Of a DNA stretch of 64,000 bases, positions 16,876-25,836 are shown piece by piece (position 1 is the first letter of the stretch; each line of letters opens with the position of its first letter). Below the pieces are notes generated by a model. The model was not told where the DNA came from and did not search any database. It was given only the letters and a program-made list of their open reading frames with translations. The DNA comes from Streptomyces sp. FIT100 (lineage in GTDB: Bacteria > Actinomycetota > Actinomycetes > Streptomycetales > Streptomycetaceae). The position numbers were made by a program, and so were the translations under genes. The stretch covers positions 2,034,001-2,098,000 of the forward strand of contig NZ_CP075715.1 of assembly GCF_024584805.1 (NCBI RefSeq). Direction: 5' to 3'.

Positions 16876-18836
16876 TGGCCCTGCCCTCCCCCAACCTGGA
16901 CGACCGGCGGTTCCAGCAACTCGTCGACGAGGCGAAGCGGTACGTGCAGCAGCGCGCCCCGGAGTGGACCGACCACAACGTCTCCGACCCGGGCGTCACC
17001 CTGATCGAGACGTTCGCGTACCTCGTGGACCAGTTGCTGTACCGGCTGAACCGGGTCCCGGACAAGAACTACACCGCGTTCCTCGACCTGCTGGGCATCC
17101 GCCTCTTCCCCCCGGCCGCGGCCGGGGCCGAGGTCGACTTCTGGCTGTCGGCGCCGCAGCCCGACACGGTGGTGCTGCCCGCGGGCACCGAGGTGACCAC
17201 CGCACGCGGTGACTCCGAGGAAGCGGTGGTCTTCACGACCACGGCCGAACTGCACATCGTCCCCAGCGAGTTGACGCGTCTGGTCACCGCGCCGCGGACC
17301 GGTGAGCAGACCGACAGGACCGGGACGCTCGCCGAAGGACGTGACGTGCCCTGCTTCCAGGCGGCGCCGGAGCCGGGTGACGCGCTGCTGTTCGGCCTGC
17401 CGGCGGCGGTGCCGCGCTGCGTGGTCGCGGTGCACCTGGACAGCCGCGTGGAGGGCATCGGCGTGGACCCGCGCCAGCCCCCGCTGGTGTGGGAGGCGTG
17501 GGACGGCGGCGGCTGGCAGCTGTGCGAGACCGGTGCGGACACCACCGGCGGGCTGAACCGGCCCGGCGAGGTCATCGTGTACGTACCGGCCGGGCACACG
17601 GCCTCGGTGATCGGCGGGACACGGGCGGGCTGGCTGCGCTGCCGCGTCACCGAGGCGGAGCAGGGCCAGCCGTTCTACTCGGAGTCCCCGACGGTGCGCG
17701 AGGCGGCGGTGTTCACCGTGGGCGGCACCATGTCCGTCGAGCACGCCGAGACCGTGACCGACGTGCCGCTCGGCACCTCGGAGGGGGTCCCGGGGCAGAC
17801 GTTCCGGCTCGGCCGCCCGCCGGTCCTGCTCGACGGCGAGCCCCCGGTGGTGGAGGTGTCCTCGGCCGAGGGGTGGCAACGCTGGGAGGTGGTGGAGCAC
17901 TTCGGCCGCTCCCGGTCGGCCGACCGGCACGTCCGCGTGGACGCCACCACCGGCGAGTTCGCCTTCCCCCCGGCGCTGCGCGAGCCGGACGGCACGCTGC
18001 GGCAGTGCGGCGCCGTGCCGCCCAAGGGCGCCCAGGTGCAGGTGGCCCGCTACCGCACCGGCGGCGGCCCGGCGGGCAATGTCGCCCGCGGCGCGATCTC
18101 CGTGCTGCGCAGCTCCGTCCCGTACGTGGCACGGGTCACCAACCGGGAGGCGGCGCGCGGCGGCGTCGCCGGTGAGACCGTCGCCAACGCCAAGCTGCGG
18201 GCGCCGGAGGCGCTGCGGATGCAGGAGCGCGCGGTGACCGCAGAGGACTACGAGATCATCAGCCGCCAGGCGGCACCCTCGGTGCGCCGGGTCCGCTGTC
18301 TGCCCGCACCGGAGGGCGCGGGTGCGGTGCGGGTCCTGGTGGTGCCGGACGCGGTGGCCGACGACGGCGACGACCGGCTGCGCTTCGAGCAGCTGATCCC
18401 CTCGGACCAGGTGCTCCGGGCGATCACGGCGAGCCTCGACGAGCGACGCCTGATCGGCACCCGCCTCCTGGTGGAGCCGCCGGTCTACCAGGGCGTCACC
18501 GTCGTGGCCCGGCTCACGGCGGCGCCGGGCGACACCGACCGGGTGCGCGACGCGGCGCTCGCCGCTCTGTACCGGCACCTCAACCCGCTGTACGGAGGTC
18601 CGGACGGCGCCGGGTGGCCGTTCGGACGGCCGGTGCAGTACGGGGAGCTGTTCGGCGTACTGCAACGCGCCACCGGCAACGTGCTCGTGGAGGAGATCCT
18701 GATGTTCGCCGCCGACCCGATCACCGGGCGGCGCGGCGCGCCGTCGGACCGTATCGACCTGGCCGCGGGCGCGCTGGTCTTCTCCTACCAGCACCAGGTG
18801 GTCGTCACGGCCGCCGAGCCGGGGGCACGGCGATGA
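16875..18836 (+). CDS. cis11: Baseplate J-like wedge protein (Pvc11-like)
   Basis: The start at ATG 16875, which overlaps the gp25 stop, gives 653 aa. The N-terminus (PNLDDRRFQQLVDEAKRYVQ, then PEWTDHNVSDPGVTLIETFA and YLVDQLLYRLNRVPDKNY) is the classic gpJ/gp6 opening. The middle has Ig-like strands. The C-terminus contains KLRAPEALRMQERAVTAEDY and RLIGTRLLVEPPVYQGVTVV, also typical. It forms the (gp6)2-gp7-like wedge ring with the protein encoded next, and stop-start overlap links the two genes. Confidence 0.94.
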   Translation: MALPSPNLDDRRFQQLVDEAKRYVQQRAPEWTDHNVSDPGVTLIETFAYLVDQLLYRLNRVPDKNYTAFLDLLGIRLFPPAAAGAEVDFWLSAPQPDTVVLPAGTEVTTARGDSEEAVVFTTTAELHIVPSELTRLVTAPRTGEQTDRTGTLAEGRDVPCFQAAPEPGDALLFGLPAAVPRCVVAVHLDSRVEGIGVDPRQPPLVWEAWDGGGWQLCETGADTTGGLNRPGEVIVYVPAGHTASVIGGTRAGWLRCRVTEAEQGQPFYSESPTVREAAVFTVGGTMSVEHAETVTDVPLGTSEGVPGQTFRLGRPPVLLDGEPPVVEVSSAEGWQRWEVVEHFGRSRSADRHVRVDATTGEFAFPPALREPDGTLRQCGAVPPKGAQVQVARYRTGGGPAGNVARGAISVLRSSVPYVARVTNREAARGGVAGETVANAKLRAPEALRMQERAVTAEDYEIISRQAAPSVRRVRCLPAPEGAGAVRVLVVPDAVADDGDDRLRFEQLIPSDQVLRAITASLDERRLIGTRLLVEPPVYQGVTVVARLTAAPGDTDRVRDAALAALYRHLNPLYGGPDGAGWPFGRPVQYGELFGVLQRATGNVLVEEILMFAADPITGRRGAPSDRIDLAAGALVFSYQHQVVVTAAEPGARR

Positions 18837-19396
18837 GCCGCGCCGCCGTCCCCGGCCTGCCGAGCAGGTACCCGATCGGCGGGCAACTGCCCGCCCTGTA
18901 CGCGGACGACGACTTCGCCCAGCGGTTCACCGCCGGTCTCGACACCGTCCTCGCCCCGGTGTTCGCGACCCTCGACAACCTGCCCGCCTACCTCGACCCC
19001 CGGGTGGCTCCGACCGACTTCCTGGCCTGGCTGGCGTCGTGGGTGGGCGCCGACGACGACCCGCGGTGGCCCGTGGAGCTGCGCCGCGAGGCGGTGGTCC
19101 GCGCGGTGGAGCTGCACCGGTGGCGCGGCACCCGGCGCGGTCTGGTCGAGTGCCTGCGCCTCGCGCTCGGCGTGGACGCCGAGGTGACCGGGGACGGCGG
19201 CGCGGCGTGGTCGAGCACGCCGGGCGCCGACCTGCCGCCGGAGCCCCCCGCCGAGACCCTGGTCCGGGTGTGGCCGGGCCGCCAGACGCGGGTGGACGCG
19301 GACCGGGTCCGGGAGATCGTCCGGGCCATGTCCCCGGTGCACACCGTCTGCCGGGTGGAGGTCCTGCCCGGCCCGCCCGCCGACGAAGGGAGGTGA
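18833..19396 (+). CDS. cis12: Tail protein I-like baseplate wedge protein (Pvc12-like)
   Basis: This 187-aa protein starts within an ATGA overlap. It contains LPALYADDDFAQRFTAGLDT, DNLPAYLDPRVAPTDFLAWL, AVELHRWRGTRRGLVECLRL and a C-terminal MSPVHTVCRVEVL. These match the phage tail protein domain family (gpI-like) that partners gpJ in wedges. In Photorhabdus PVCs the Pvc12 protein is much longer, so this is a compact version. The next gene starts 3 bp later. Confidence 0.88.
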   Translation: MSRAAVPGLPSRYPIGGQLPALYADDDFAQRFTAGLDTVLAPVFATLDNLPAYLDPRVAPTDFLAWLASWVGADDDPRWPVELRREAVVRAVELHRWRGTRRGLVECLRLALGVDAEVTGDGGAAWSSTPGADLPPEPPAETLVRVWPGRQTRVDADRVREIVRAMSPVHTVCRVEVLPGPPADEGR

Positions 19397-19399
19397 GCC

Positions 19400-20470
19400 G
19401 TGCGCACGTGTCCCGTGTGCGGGGCGTCCAACGGCTCCGCCGACGACTTCTGCGGCAACTGCGGCGCGTACTTGGGCTGGTCGGACACCGCACCGCCCCC
19501 GAGAGCGCCCCGGCCCGCATCCCCGGAGCCGGCGGCCCCGCCGGACCCCGCCCCGGCGCCCGCGCCCGCGGGGAACGCCACACCGACGCCCCCCGAGACC
19601 GCGCCCCCGGCGGATCCCACCCCGGCGCCCCCCGAGACAGCGCCACCGGCGGATCCCACCCCGGCGCCTCCCGAGACAGCGCCACCGGCCGACGTACCCG
19701 CGCCCGTGCGTCCCGCGAAGCCGGTGGCCCCGCGCCCTGTCGTACGCCCTTCTGCGGTGCCGGACGAAGTGGCGGGGGTGCCCTGCCCCGCCTGCGGCAC
19801 GCCCAACCTGCCGGACCGCCGATTCTGCCGACGCTGCGCGGCTCCGCTGAACCCCGCCGCGAGGCCCGACCCGCTGCCGTGGTGGCGGACCGTGTGGCCG
19901 TTCCGCCGCCGGGTGCGTGCGGGCTCGGGCCGGGCGGTGCGGTTCCTCGTGATCCTCACCGTGGTGGTGGCCCTGTGCGCGGGCGGTTTCCTGCTGCTGC
20001 CGGCGGGACGCGCCCTGTTCGAGGACGCCCGGGACAAACTCAGCAAGGCCAAGGCCGTGACCCCTGTGGAGACCGAGGCGAGCGCCGAGCTCCCCCGGCA
20101 CCCGGCGACGAACACCACGGACGGGCTGAGCAATCGCTACTGGGGCGCGCCCGGACCCGGCGCTTCGGTGACCTACACCTTCCGCAAGCCGTTCCGGCTG
20201 GTCGACCTGATCATCACCAACGGCGCGTCCGCGTCCGCGGAGGACTACGCCCACCAGGCACGCGCACTCCAGCTGGAACTGGAGGTGACGACCCCGGACG
20301 GCACGAAGCACATCAAACAGCTCACCCTCAGCGACAAGCCGGGCCCGCAGACGATCCCTACGAGGATCAGCGACGCGAAGACGGTACGCCTGGTCCTGCG
20401 CTCGGCCACCGGCCTGTCCCCGGGCCGTCACCTGGCCCTGGCGGAGGTGGAGTTCTTCCAGCGGGGCTGA
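19400..20470 (+). CDS. cisA: CisA-like membrane protein: two zinc ribbons, one TM helix, discoidin-like domain
   Basis: GTG 19400 with GGGAGG seven bases upstream gives 356 aa. Zinc ribbons lie at residues 4-21 (CPVCG...CGNCG) and 129-146 (CPACG...CRRC). A Pro/Ala/Thr linker with 13-aa repeats separates them. One TM helix spans 182-203 (FLVILTVVVALCAGGFLLL). Residues 228-356 form a beta-rich domain like F5/8 type C (NTTDGLSNRYWGAPGPGASV, LALAEVEFFQRG). The topology would be ribbons inside and discoidin-like domain outside. Work on Streptomyces eCIS described a membrane protein, CisA, needed to bring the cytoplasmic particle to the membrane and trigger cell death. The domain order and the position at the end of the operon make this the likely equivalent. 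Confidence 0.82.
   Translation: MRTCPVCGASNGSADDFCGNCGAYLGWSDTAPPPRAPRPASPEPAAPPDPAPAPAPAGNATPTPPETAPPADPTPAPPETAPPADPTPAPPETAPPADVPAPVRPAKPVAPRPVVRPSAVPDEVAGVPCPACGTPNLPDRRFCRRCAAPLNPAARPDPLPWWRTVWPFRRRVRAGSGRAVRFLVILTVVVALCAGGFLLLPAGRALFEDARDKLSKAKAVTPVETEASAELPRHPATNTTDGLSNRYWGAPGPGASVTYTFRKPFRLVDLIITNGASASAEDYAHQARALQLELEVTTPDGTKHIKQLTLSDKPGPQTIPTRISDAKTVRLVLRSATGLSPGRHLALAEVEFFQRG
19590..19690 (+). repeat. 39-bp in-frame tandem repeat in the linker of the CisA-like gene
   Basis: About 2.6 copies of a 39-bp unit encode PETAPPADPTPAP. The copies differ at only a few bases, which suggests recent duplication. They change only the length of the cytoplasmic linker between the two zinc ribbons. 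Confidence 0.85.
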
Positions 20471-20471
20471 G

Positions 20472-23324
20472 TCAGGGAGACGGCAGGGAGCGGAGCTGCC
20501 TGCGGGAGCCGACCCCGAGTTTGGTGAACACGTTGCCGAGGTGCCACTCCACCGTGCGGGGGCTGATGAACAGCTGGGCGGCGATCTCGGCGTTGGTGTG
20601 TCCGGCCCCGGCCAGTCCGGCGATCTGGGCCTCCTGGCTGGTGAGTTCGGAGGTGACGCCGACCGTCCGTTTGCGTACGGTCTCGCCGGTCGCCGACAGC
20701 TCCCTGCGGGCGCGCTCGGCGAAGCCGTCGGCTCCGATGCGGCTGAACGCCTCGTAGGCGAGACGCAGTTGCGTGCGGCTTTCCTGGCGGCGGTTCCGGC
20801 GGCGCAGCCACTCGCCGTACAGGAGGCGGGCGCGGGACAGATGGACGGCGATCCGGCAGCGGCCGAGGTGCTCGACGGCCTCCTGGTAGAGCGCCTCGGC
20901 CGCCCGGTCGTCGCTCAGCAGCGCGCGGGAGAGGGCCTCCGTGCCCAGGGCCCACTCGGTTCCGCAGGCGCGTGTGCGCGCGGTGAGCTTGTCCATTGCC
21001 GGTGCGGCGGCCTCCGGGTGCCCGCTGCGGGCGGCCGCCTCGATCAGTTCGACCAGGGCCCACCCGAAGAACCCCAGATCCTCGTACCGGCAGGCGCTCG
21101 TGGCGGCCGCCAGCGCGGCGTCGTAGCGGCCGAGGCCGTTGTACAGCAGCGCGGTGGCGTACTCGGCCAGGCCGAGAGCGCGCCCCTCGCCGCGGGCACG
21201 CACCTCTTCGCTGGTGGTGGCGATGAGGTCAAGGGCCTCGGATTCCCGTCCTCGCCAGGCACTCAGCACCAGCGAGGTGTACATCATCGGTACGCCGCCC
21301 ACCGCCTCCGAGATCGCCGTCGCTTCGTCGATCAGGGCCGCCGCGGTACCGAATTCGCCGGCATGCACCTGGAAGCACGCCTGGTAGGTCAGGGCCATCG
21401 GGAGGACGGCGAGCGCCCCCGCTTCGCGGGCGATGTCGACGGCTCCGGCCGCCAGCTCGTGCCATGCGTCGTCGTCCCACAGTTCCGGCGCGAGCGGCTC
21501 GGGCGTCACACGGGACGCCAGCCACAGCCAGTGCCGGTCCGCATCCGTCGCGCCGGACTCCTGCTCCTGCCGGACCGTGTGCAGAGCATGCCGGAGAGCG
21601 TCGACGCCGGCCGCGTGGCCGTCGATGATCAGGGTGGTGATGCTGTCCAGGAGGATGTCGACCATCCGCGGCGGCGTCGGGGGCGCCGGTCCGGCGCGGG
21701 CCGCCTCGGCCACCTCCCGGGGCCCGGGTCCTTCGCCCAGCCGGCCGGCGAAGAACGCCGCGCCGACCGCTTCCAGCAGGGTGTCCCGCGCGAGGGCCGC
21801 GTCGAGGGGCGCCAGCCGCCGTGCGGCGTCGAGCAGCAGCCGGGGCGCGTCGCTGCCACGTACCCGGGAGAACACCAGCCGGGCGCGCAGCCGCTCGATC
21901 CGGGCGTGCTGGAGGTCGTCGAGCGGGCCGGCCTCCGCGACCGCCAGCAGGTTGAGGGCCTGGTCGGTGCCTCCGGCGTCGGTCTCGGCCTGGGCGGCGG
22001 CCAGTGCACGGGTGACGCGGTGTGCGGGATCGGGCGTCAGTTCCGCCGCCCGCCGCAGGAACGAGGCCGCCGCGGCGGCTCCTCCCCTGCCCTGGGCCCG
22101 GCATGCCGAGCGCTCCAGGTCGACGGCGACGCCCTCGTCGGGCCGGGCCGCGGCGTGAGCGCGGTGCCACGCCCTGCGATCGGGATCGCGGCGCGGGTCG
22201 GTGGCCTCCGCCAGTGCGCGGTGCACCGCCCGGCGATCCGGCGCGGACGTCCTGCGGTAGACGGCGGAGCGCACCAGGGGGTGGTGGAACCGCACCCTGG
22301 TACCGAACTCGACCAGTTCCGCGGCCTCGGCCGGCGCCGCCGCGCCGGCCGGTATGGCCTGCAGTCCGGCCGCGCGCCACAGCAGATCCACGTCTCCGGT
22401 CGGCTCGGCCGCGGCGGTCAGCAGTAGCCGCCGGCTGTCGCGCGGAAGTGATTGGAGCCGCTGGTGGACGGCGGTCTCGATGCCGCTCGCCACGGGGTGC
22501 CTGCCGGGGAGCGCGAAGCCTCCCGCCAGCTCGGCGGGCTTGAACGCGTGCGGAGCCTGCAGCAGGGCCATCGGGTTGCCGTGCGCCTCGGCCACGATCC
22601 GGTCCCGTACGAGCGGGTCGAGCGGTGCGCGGACGGCCGAAGCCAGCAGGGCACGCGCGTCCGGCTCGCCGAGGCCCTCGACGATCAGCTCGGGCAGCCC
22701 CGCCAGCGCGCGATCGTCGCCCTCGCCGGGCTCCCGCAGGGCGAAGACCAGAGCCACCGGTTCGGCCATCAGCCGCCTGGCGACGAACGCCAGCACCCGA
22801 AGGGACCCGTCGTCGAGCCACTGCGCATCGTCGACGAGGCAGGCCAGCGGCCGGTCCCCGACAGAGCCGGCCAGCAGACCGATCACGGCCAGACCCACCA
22901 GGAAGCGGGTGGGCGCCTCGCCCGCCCGCCCCTCCCGCCCCTCCCGCCCCTCCTGGCCCTCCTGGCCTTCCTGGCCCTCGCGGCCTGCCCGGCCCTCCTG
23001 CAGTCCGAAAGCCACGGACAGTGCGTCGCGCTGCGGTCCTGGCAGCTGATGGAGTCGGTCAAGCAAGGGCGCGCAGAGCTGCTGGAGGCCCGCGAACGGC
23101 AGCTCCATCTCCGCCTCGACACCCGCGACCGAAACGGTGCGGAAGCCGACAGCGCGATCGGCCGCGTGGTCCAGCAACGCGGTCTTGCCGATTCCCGCCT
23201 CCCCGCGAAGGACGAGAACCGCGCTGCTGCCCGCCCGTGCCGTGGCCAGCGCCTGCTCCAACGCGGCCAGCTCCCGGCCCCGGCCCCGCAGGGGGACCTG
23301 CGCATCGATGGCGGGCACACCCAT
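20472..23324 (-). CDS. Large LuxR-family (LAL) ATP-binding transcriptional regulator
   Basis: ATG at 23324 with AGGAAG upstream gives 950 aa. An AAA module has Walker A GEAGIGKTALLDHA at 41-54 and Walker B ACLVDDAQWLDDGS near 161-174. A long helical TPR-like middle follows. The C-terminal LuxR HTH lies at about 885-945 (LTSQEAQIAGLAGAGHTNAE, then SPRTVEWHLGNVFTKLGV). It ends one base from the CisA-like stop, in convergent orientation, and a LAL regulator flanks eCIS loci in other Streptomyces. A role in eCIS control is therefore plausible but unproven. Residues 111-136 are an unusual REG/QEG repeat insertion between the ATPase motifs. Confidence 0.9.
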   Translation of the reverse strand: MGVPAIDAQVPLRGRGRELAALEQALATARAGSSAVLVLRGEAGIGKTALLDHAADRAVGFRTVSVAGVEAEMELPFAGLQQLCAPLLDRLHQLPGPQRDALSVAFGLQEGRAGREGQEGQEGQEGREGREGRAGEAPTRFLVGLAVIGLLAGSVGDRPLACLVDDAQWLDDGSLRVLAFVARRLMAEPVALVFALREPGEGDDRALAGLPELIVEGLGEPDARALLASAVRAPLDPLVRDRIVAEAHGNPMALLQAPHAFKPAELAGGFALPGRHPVASGIETAVHQRLQSLPRDSRRLLLTAAAEPTGDVDLLWRAAGLQAIPAGAAAPAEAAELVEFGTRVRFHHPLVRSAVYRRTSAPDRRAVHRALAEATDPRRDPDRRAWHRAHAAARPDEGVAVDLERSACRAQGRGGAAAAASFLRRAAELTPDPAHRVTRALAAAQAETDAGGTDQALNLLAVAEAGPLDDLQHARIERLRARLVFSRVRGSDAPRLLLDAARRLAPLDAALARDTLLEAVGAAFFAGRLGEGPGPREVAEAARAGPAPPTPPRMVDILLDSITTLIIDGHAAGVDALRHALHTVRQEQESGATDADRHWLWLASRVTPEPLAPELWDDDAWHELAAGAVDIAREAGALAVLPMALTYQACFQVHAGEFGTAAALIDEATAISEAVGGVPMMYTSLVLSAWRGRESEALDLIATTSEEVRARGEGRALGLAEYATALLYNGLGRYDAALAAATSACRYEDLGFFGWALVELIEAAARSGHPEAAAPAMDKLTARTRACGTEWALGTEALSRALLSDDRAAEALYQEAVEHLGRCRIAVHLSRARLLYGEWLRRRNRRQESRTQLRLAYEAFSRIGADGFAERARRELSATGETVRKRTVGVTSELTSQEAQIAGLAGAGHTNAEIAAQLFISPRTVEWHLGNVFTKLGVGSRRQLRSLPSP
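22919..22993 (-). repeat. 9-bp codon-phase repeat (REG/QEG) inside the LAL regulator
   Basis: About seven 9-bp units (GGCCAGGAG / GGGCGGGAG on the coding strand) encode REG, QEG, QEG, QEG, REG, REG. They lie where related LAL proteins have only a short Gly/Pro loop before the RFLVGLAVIGLL helix. Unit changes keep the reading frame, so this is a possible length-variable charged insertion. Confidence 0.8.
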
Positions 23325-23558
23325 GGTCGGTCTTCCTGGTCCGCCGCTACTCCATTGCCGTGATCTTATTCCCATTTGGGTGCTTTTGGCAGTGACGGAG
23401 AGCCGAAGGGCGACCCCGGCCCCGACCCCGGTCCGACCCCGGCCGCGGCCCCGGGGCCAACCCCCGGGGTTTCCCCTGGGGCGACGCCCGTAGGCCGGGG
23501 CCATGGTGGACGAGCCGGGCGGCACGGAGCCGCCGGCCACAGCAAGGAGACACCCCAC

Positions 23559-24758
23559 ATGTCTGTTACTCCCGAAGCGACGGCGATCCGCCCGTTCACG
23601 TTCGAGTTCCCCGAGGCGGACCTCCAGGACCTGCGTGCGCGTATCGAGGCCGCGCGCTGGCCCGAGAAGGAGACCGTTTCGGACCAGTCGCAGGGCACGC
23701 CGCTCGCCACGGTCCAGGAGCTCGCGCGCTACTGGGCGTCGGAATACGACTGGCGCAAGGTCGAGGCGAGGCTGAAGGCCCTGCCGCACTTCATCACCGA
23801 GATCGACGGGCTGGACATCCACTTCATACACGTCCGCTCGAAGCACGAGAACGCTCTGCCGCTGATCGTGACGCACGGCTGGCCCGGCTCGGTCATCGAG
23901 CAGCTGAAGATCGTCGAGCCGCTCACCGACCCCACGGAGCACGGCGGGGACGCGGCCGACGCCTTCCACCTGGTGATCCCGTCGATGCCCGGTTACGGGT
24001 TCTCGGGCAAGCCGACCGAGAAGGGCTGGGGCCCCGAGCGCATCGCGCGCGCCTGGGGCGAGCTGATGAGGCGCCTCGGCTACACCCGGTACGCGGCGCA
24101 GGGCGGCGACTGGGGTGCGGTCGTCACGGACACCATGGCCGCTCAGGAGCCCGAGGGCCTGGTCGGTATCCACACCAACATGCCCAAGGTGATTCCGCCC
24201 GCCATCGAGGCGGCGATCGTGCTCGGCAATCCGCTGCCGTCCGACATCGTCCTGGCCAACGACGAGGAGAAGGCGGCCGTCGAGCAGCTGGACTTCGTGT
24301 ACCGGCACGTCTACTACGCCTACATCATGGGGTCCCGTCCGCAGTCGCTGACCGGTCTGGCGGATTCCCCCGTCGGCCTGGCGGCCTTCCTGCTCGACCA
24401 CGACAGGGACAGCCTGGCCATGATCGCCCGGTCCTTCGCCGGAGAGAAGGAGGGCCTGACCCGTGACGACGTCCTCGACAACATCACGTTCTTCTGGCTG
24501 ACGAACACGGCGATCTCCGCGGCTCGTCTGTACGGGGAGAACACGCGGCCGTTCTTCGGTTCCGTGGGTGTCAGGCTCCCGGTGGCCGTGAGCGTCTTCC
24601 CCGAGGAGCTCTACCAGGCTCCGAAGAGCTGGGCGGAGCAGGCGTACCCGAACCTCGTCCACTACAACAGGCTCCCCAAGGGCGGGCACTTCGCGGCCTG
24701 GGAGCAGCCGGAGCTCTTCGTCGAGGAGGTCCGTACGGGCCTCAGGTCGCTCCGCTAG
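23559..24758 (+). CDS. Epoxide hydrolase (EHN domain alpha/beta hydrolase)
   Basis: ATG 23559 has AAGGAG upstream, giving 399 aa. Residues 8-110 are the epoxide hydrolase N-terminal domain (IRPFTFEFPEADLQDLRARI). The alpha/beta core has the oxyanion motif HGWPG at 106-110, the nucleophile D184 in GGDWGAVV and the catalytic His in GGHFAAWEQ near 374, with the acid between them. Such enzymes open epoxides to diols in the cytoplasm. The GC-rich gap 23325-23558 upstream shows only CCCCGG-type low complexity. The gene reads away from the LAL regulator, so the two share that divergent region. A stem-loop follows the gene. Confidence 0.9.
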   Translation: MSVTPEATAIRPFTFEFPEADLQDLRARIEAARWPEKETVSDQSQGTPLATVQELARYWASEYDWRKVEARLKALPHFITEIDGLDIHFIHVRSKHENALPLIVTHGWPGSVIEQLKIVEPLTDPTEHGGDAADAFHLVIPSMPGYGFSGKPTEKGWGPERIARAWGELMRRLGYTRYAAQGGDWGAVVTDTMAAQEPEGLVGIHTNMPKVIPPAIEAAIVLGNPLPSDIVLANDEEKAAVEQLDFVYRHVYYAYIMGSRPQSLTGLADSPVGLAAFLLDHDRDSLAMIARSFAGEKEGLTRDDVLDNITFFWLTNTAISAARLYGENTRPFFGSVGVRLPVAVSVFPEELYQAPKSWAEQAYPNLVHYNRLPKGGHFAAWEQPELFVEEVRTGLRSLR

Positions 24759-24800
24759 CCGGCGGTGACCCGGCGCTTCCGACAGGCGCCGGCACTGCGG

Positions 24801-24838
24801 GGCGGCCGGGTGACTCGGAGTCGAGTCACCCGCCGCCC
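24801..24838 (+). terminator. Stem-loop terminator after the epoxide hydrolase gene
   Basis: A 10-bp perfect stem, GGGTGACTCG (24808-24817) and CGAGTCACCC (24822-24831), closes a 4-base loop, and flanking GGCGG/CCGCC extends it. There is no U-tract, as is common in Streptomyces. Confidence 0.8.
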
Positions 24839-24862
24839 CGAGCCGTGTCACGGCGCCTCGTC

Positions 24863-24943
24863 GAGCGAGTCCCGCAGGCGGGGGCCGGGGAGCGAGTCCC
24901 GCAGGCGGGGGCCGGGGAGCGAGTCCGGCAGGCGGGGGCCGGG
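24863..24943 (+). repeat. Three tandem 27-bp repeats
   Basis: Three near-perfect copies (24863-24889, 24890-24916, 24917-24943) of a 27-bp unit beginning GAGCGAGTCCCGCAGGCGGG. Only one substitution separates the copies. The array lies directly downstream of the lysR remnant on the reverse strand. No coding role is supported. Confidence 0.9.
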
Positions 24944-24957
24944 GCCGAGGACGGTCC

Positions 24958-25125
24958 TTAGGGCGTCGCCGCGCCCCGGAGCGCGTGGAGGAGCCCGTGC
25001 AGAGCCGGCTGTCCCGGAGAGGGGTCGCGTGTCGCCGCGTGGATGGCCCTGATCGGCTCCGGGTTGCGGAGCCTGCGCACGACGACCTCGGGATGGCGGT
25101 TGCCCACTCCGAGCAGCGGCATCGC
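24958..25125 (-). pseudogene. LysR-family regulator, C-terminal remnant only
   Basis: The last 55 or so residues of a LysR effector-binding domain remain: VAMPLLGVGNRHPEVVVRRL, then RNPEPIRAIHAATRDPSPG and a HALRGAA ending. A TAA stop at 24958-24960 follows. The HTH and most of the sensor domain are missing. The frame upstream, beyond about 25125, is antisense to an EamA transporter and shows no LysR likeness. This fits a deletion that removed the facing 5' ends of a divergent lysR-eamA pair. The exact joint is estimated. Confidence 0.75.
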
Positions 25126-25129
25126 CACC

Positions 25130-25699
25130 GGCACCGAACGCGGCCTCCGCCCGGTGCGCCTCGGCGGCCTCCTGCTCGGGTTCGCCGGTACGGTGCTCAT
25201 CCTCGCCCCCTGGCGGCAGTCCGGCTCCGTGGGCTGGGGCGCCCTGGCCATCCTGGCCGCGGCGGCGAGCTACACCGTCGCCTTCGTCCACATGGGGCGC
25301 AACCTCGTCGGCAGGGGGATCCCCACGCTCTCCCTCTCCGCGGCGCAGCTCGTCGCGGCGACGGGCTGGACCGCACTGGCACTGCCCGTGGGCGGCGGCC
25401 CGGAGTCGATCGAGCCGACCCCGTCGGTCGTGATCGCCGTCGTCGTCCTCGGCGTCCTGTGCACCGGGATCACCTTCCACCTCACCTACCGGATCATCGC
25501 GGACGAGGGCGCCACCAACGCCGCCACCGTCGGCTACCTGCTGCCGGTCGTCTCCGTCGCGCTGGGCGCGATCGTGCTCGACGAGGAGCTCGGTCCCCGG
25601 ATCATCACCGGCATGGCGATCGTCCTCGTCGGCGTCTCCATGACGCGGCACAACCGCACGCCGCCGGTCGCGGACGCGGCGCCGGCGGCAGGCTCCTGA
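25130..25699 (+). pseudogene. EamA/DMT-family transporter, C-terminal half only
   Basis: An open frame from 25043 encodes only the second EamA repeat: RLGGLLLGFAGTVLILAPW, then WGALAILAAAASYTVAFVHM, VVIAVVVLGVLCTGITFHL and TVGYLLPVVSVALGAIVLDE. That is about five of the usual ten TM helices. Residues encoded before about 25130 are antisense to the lysR remnant and have no transporter character. A full EamA exporter of drugs or metabolites has two repeats, so this half copy is unlikely to work. Together with the adjacent lysR tail it marks one deletion scar. Confidence 0.75.
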
Positions 25700-25836
25700 A
25701 CGGACCGGCGCCGACGACGCGGGCCGCGCCGGTTCGCCTGCGGGACACGATCGGGTGGTGTGGATCGGTTCACGGCGCGTACATCTGTCCGGTCCTCCAC
25801 GCTGACCTGCCTGAACAGCGTCCGGAAGGAGCCGAG

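Noticed and set aside
1..20470. A type VI secretion system or prophage tail module
   Set aside because: There are no TssJLM membrane genes, no TssB/TssC pair, and no capsid, terminase, integrase or lysis genes. Pvc15-like ATPase, Pvc16-like cap and DUF4157 protein point to an eCIS.
25043..25699. An intact 218-aa EamA transporter starting at ATG 25043
   Set aside because: The first 30 codons are antisense to a LysR tail and have no transporter character; only one EamA repeat is present.
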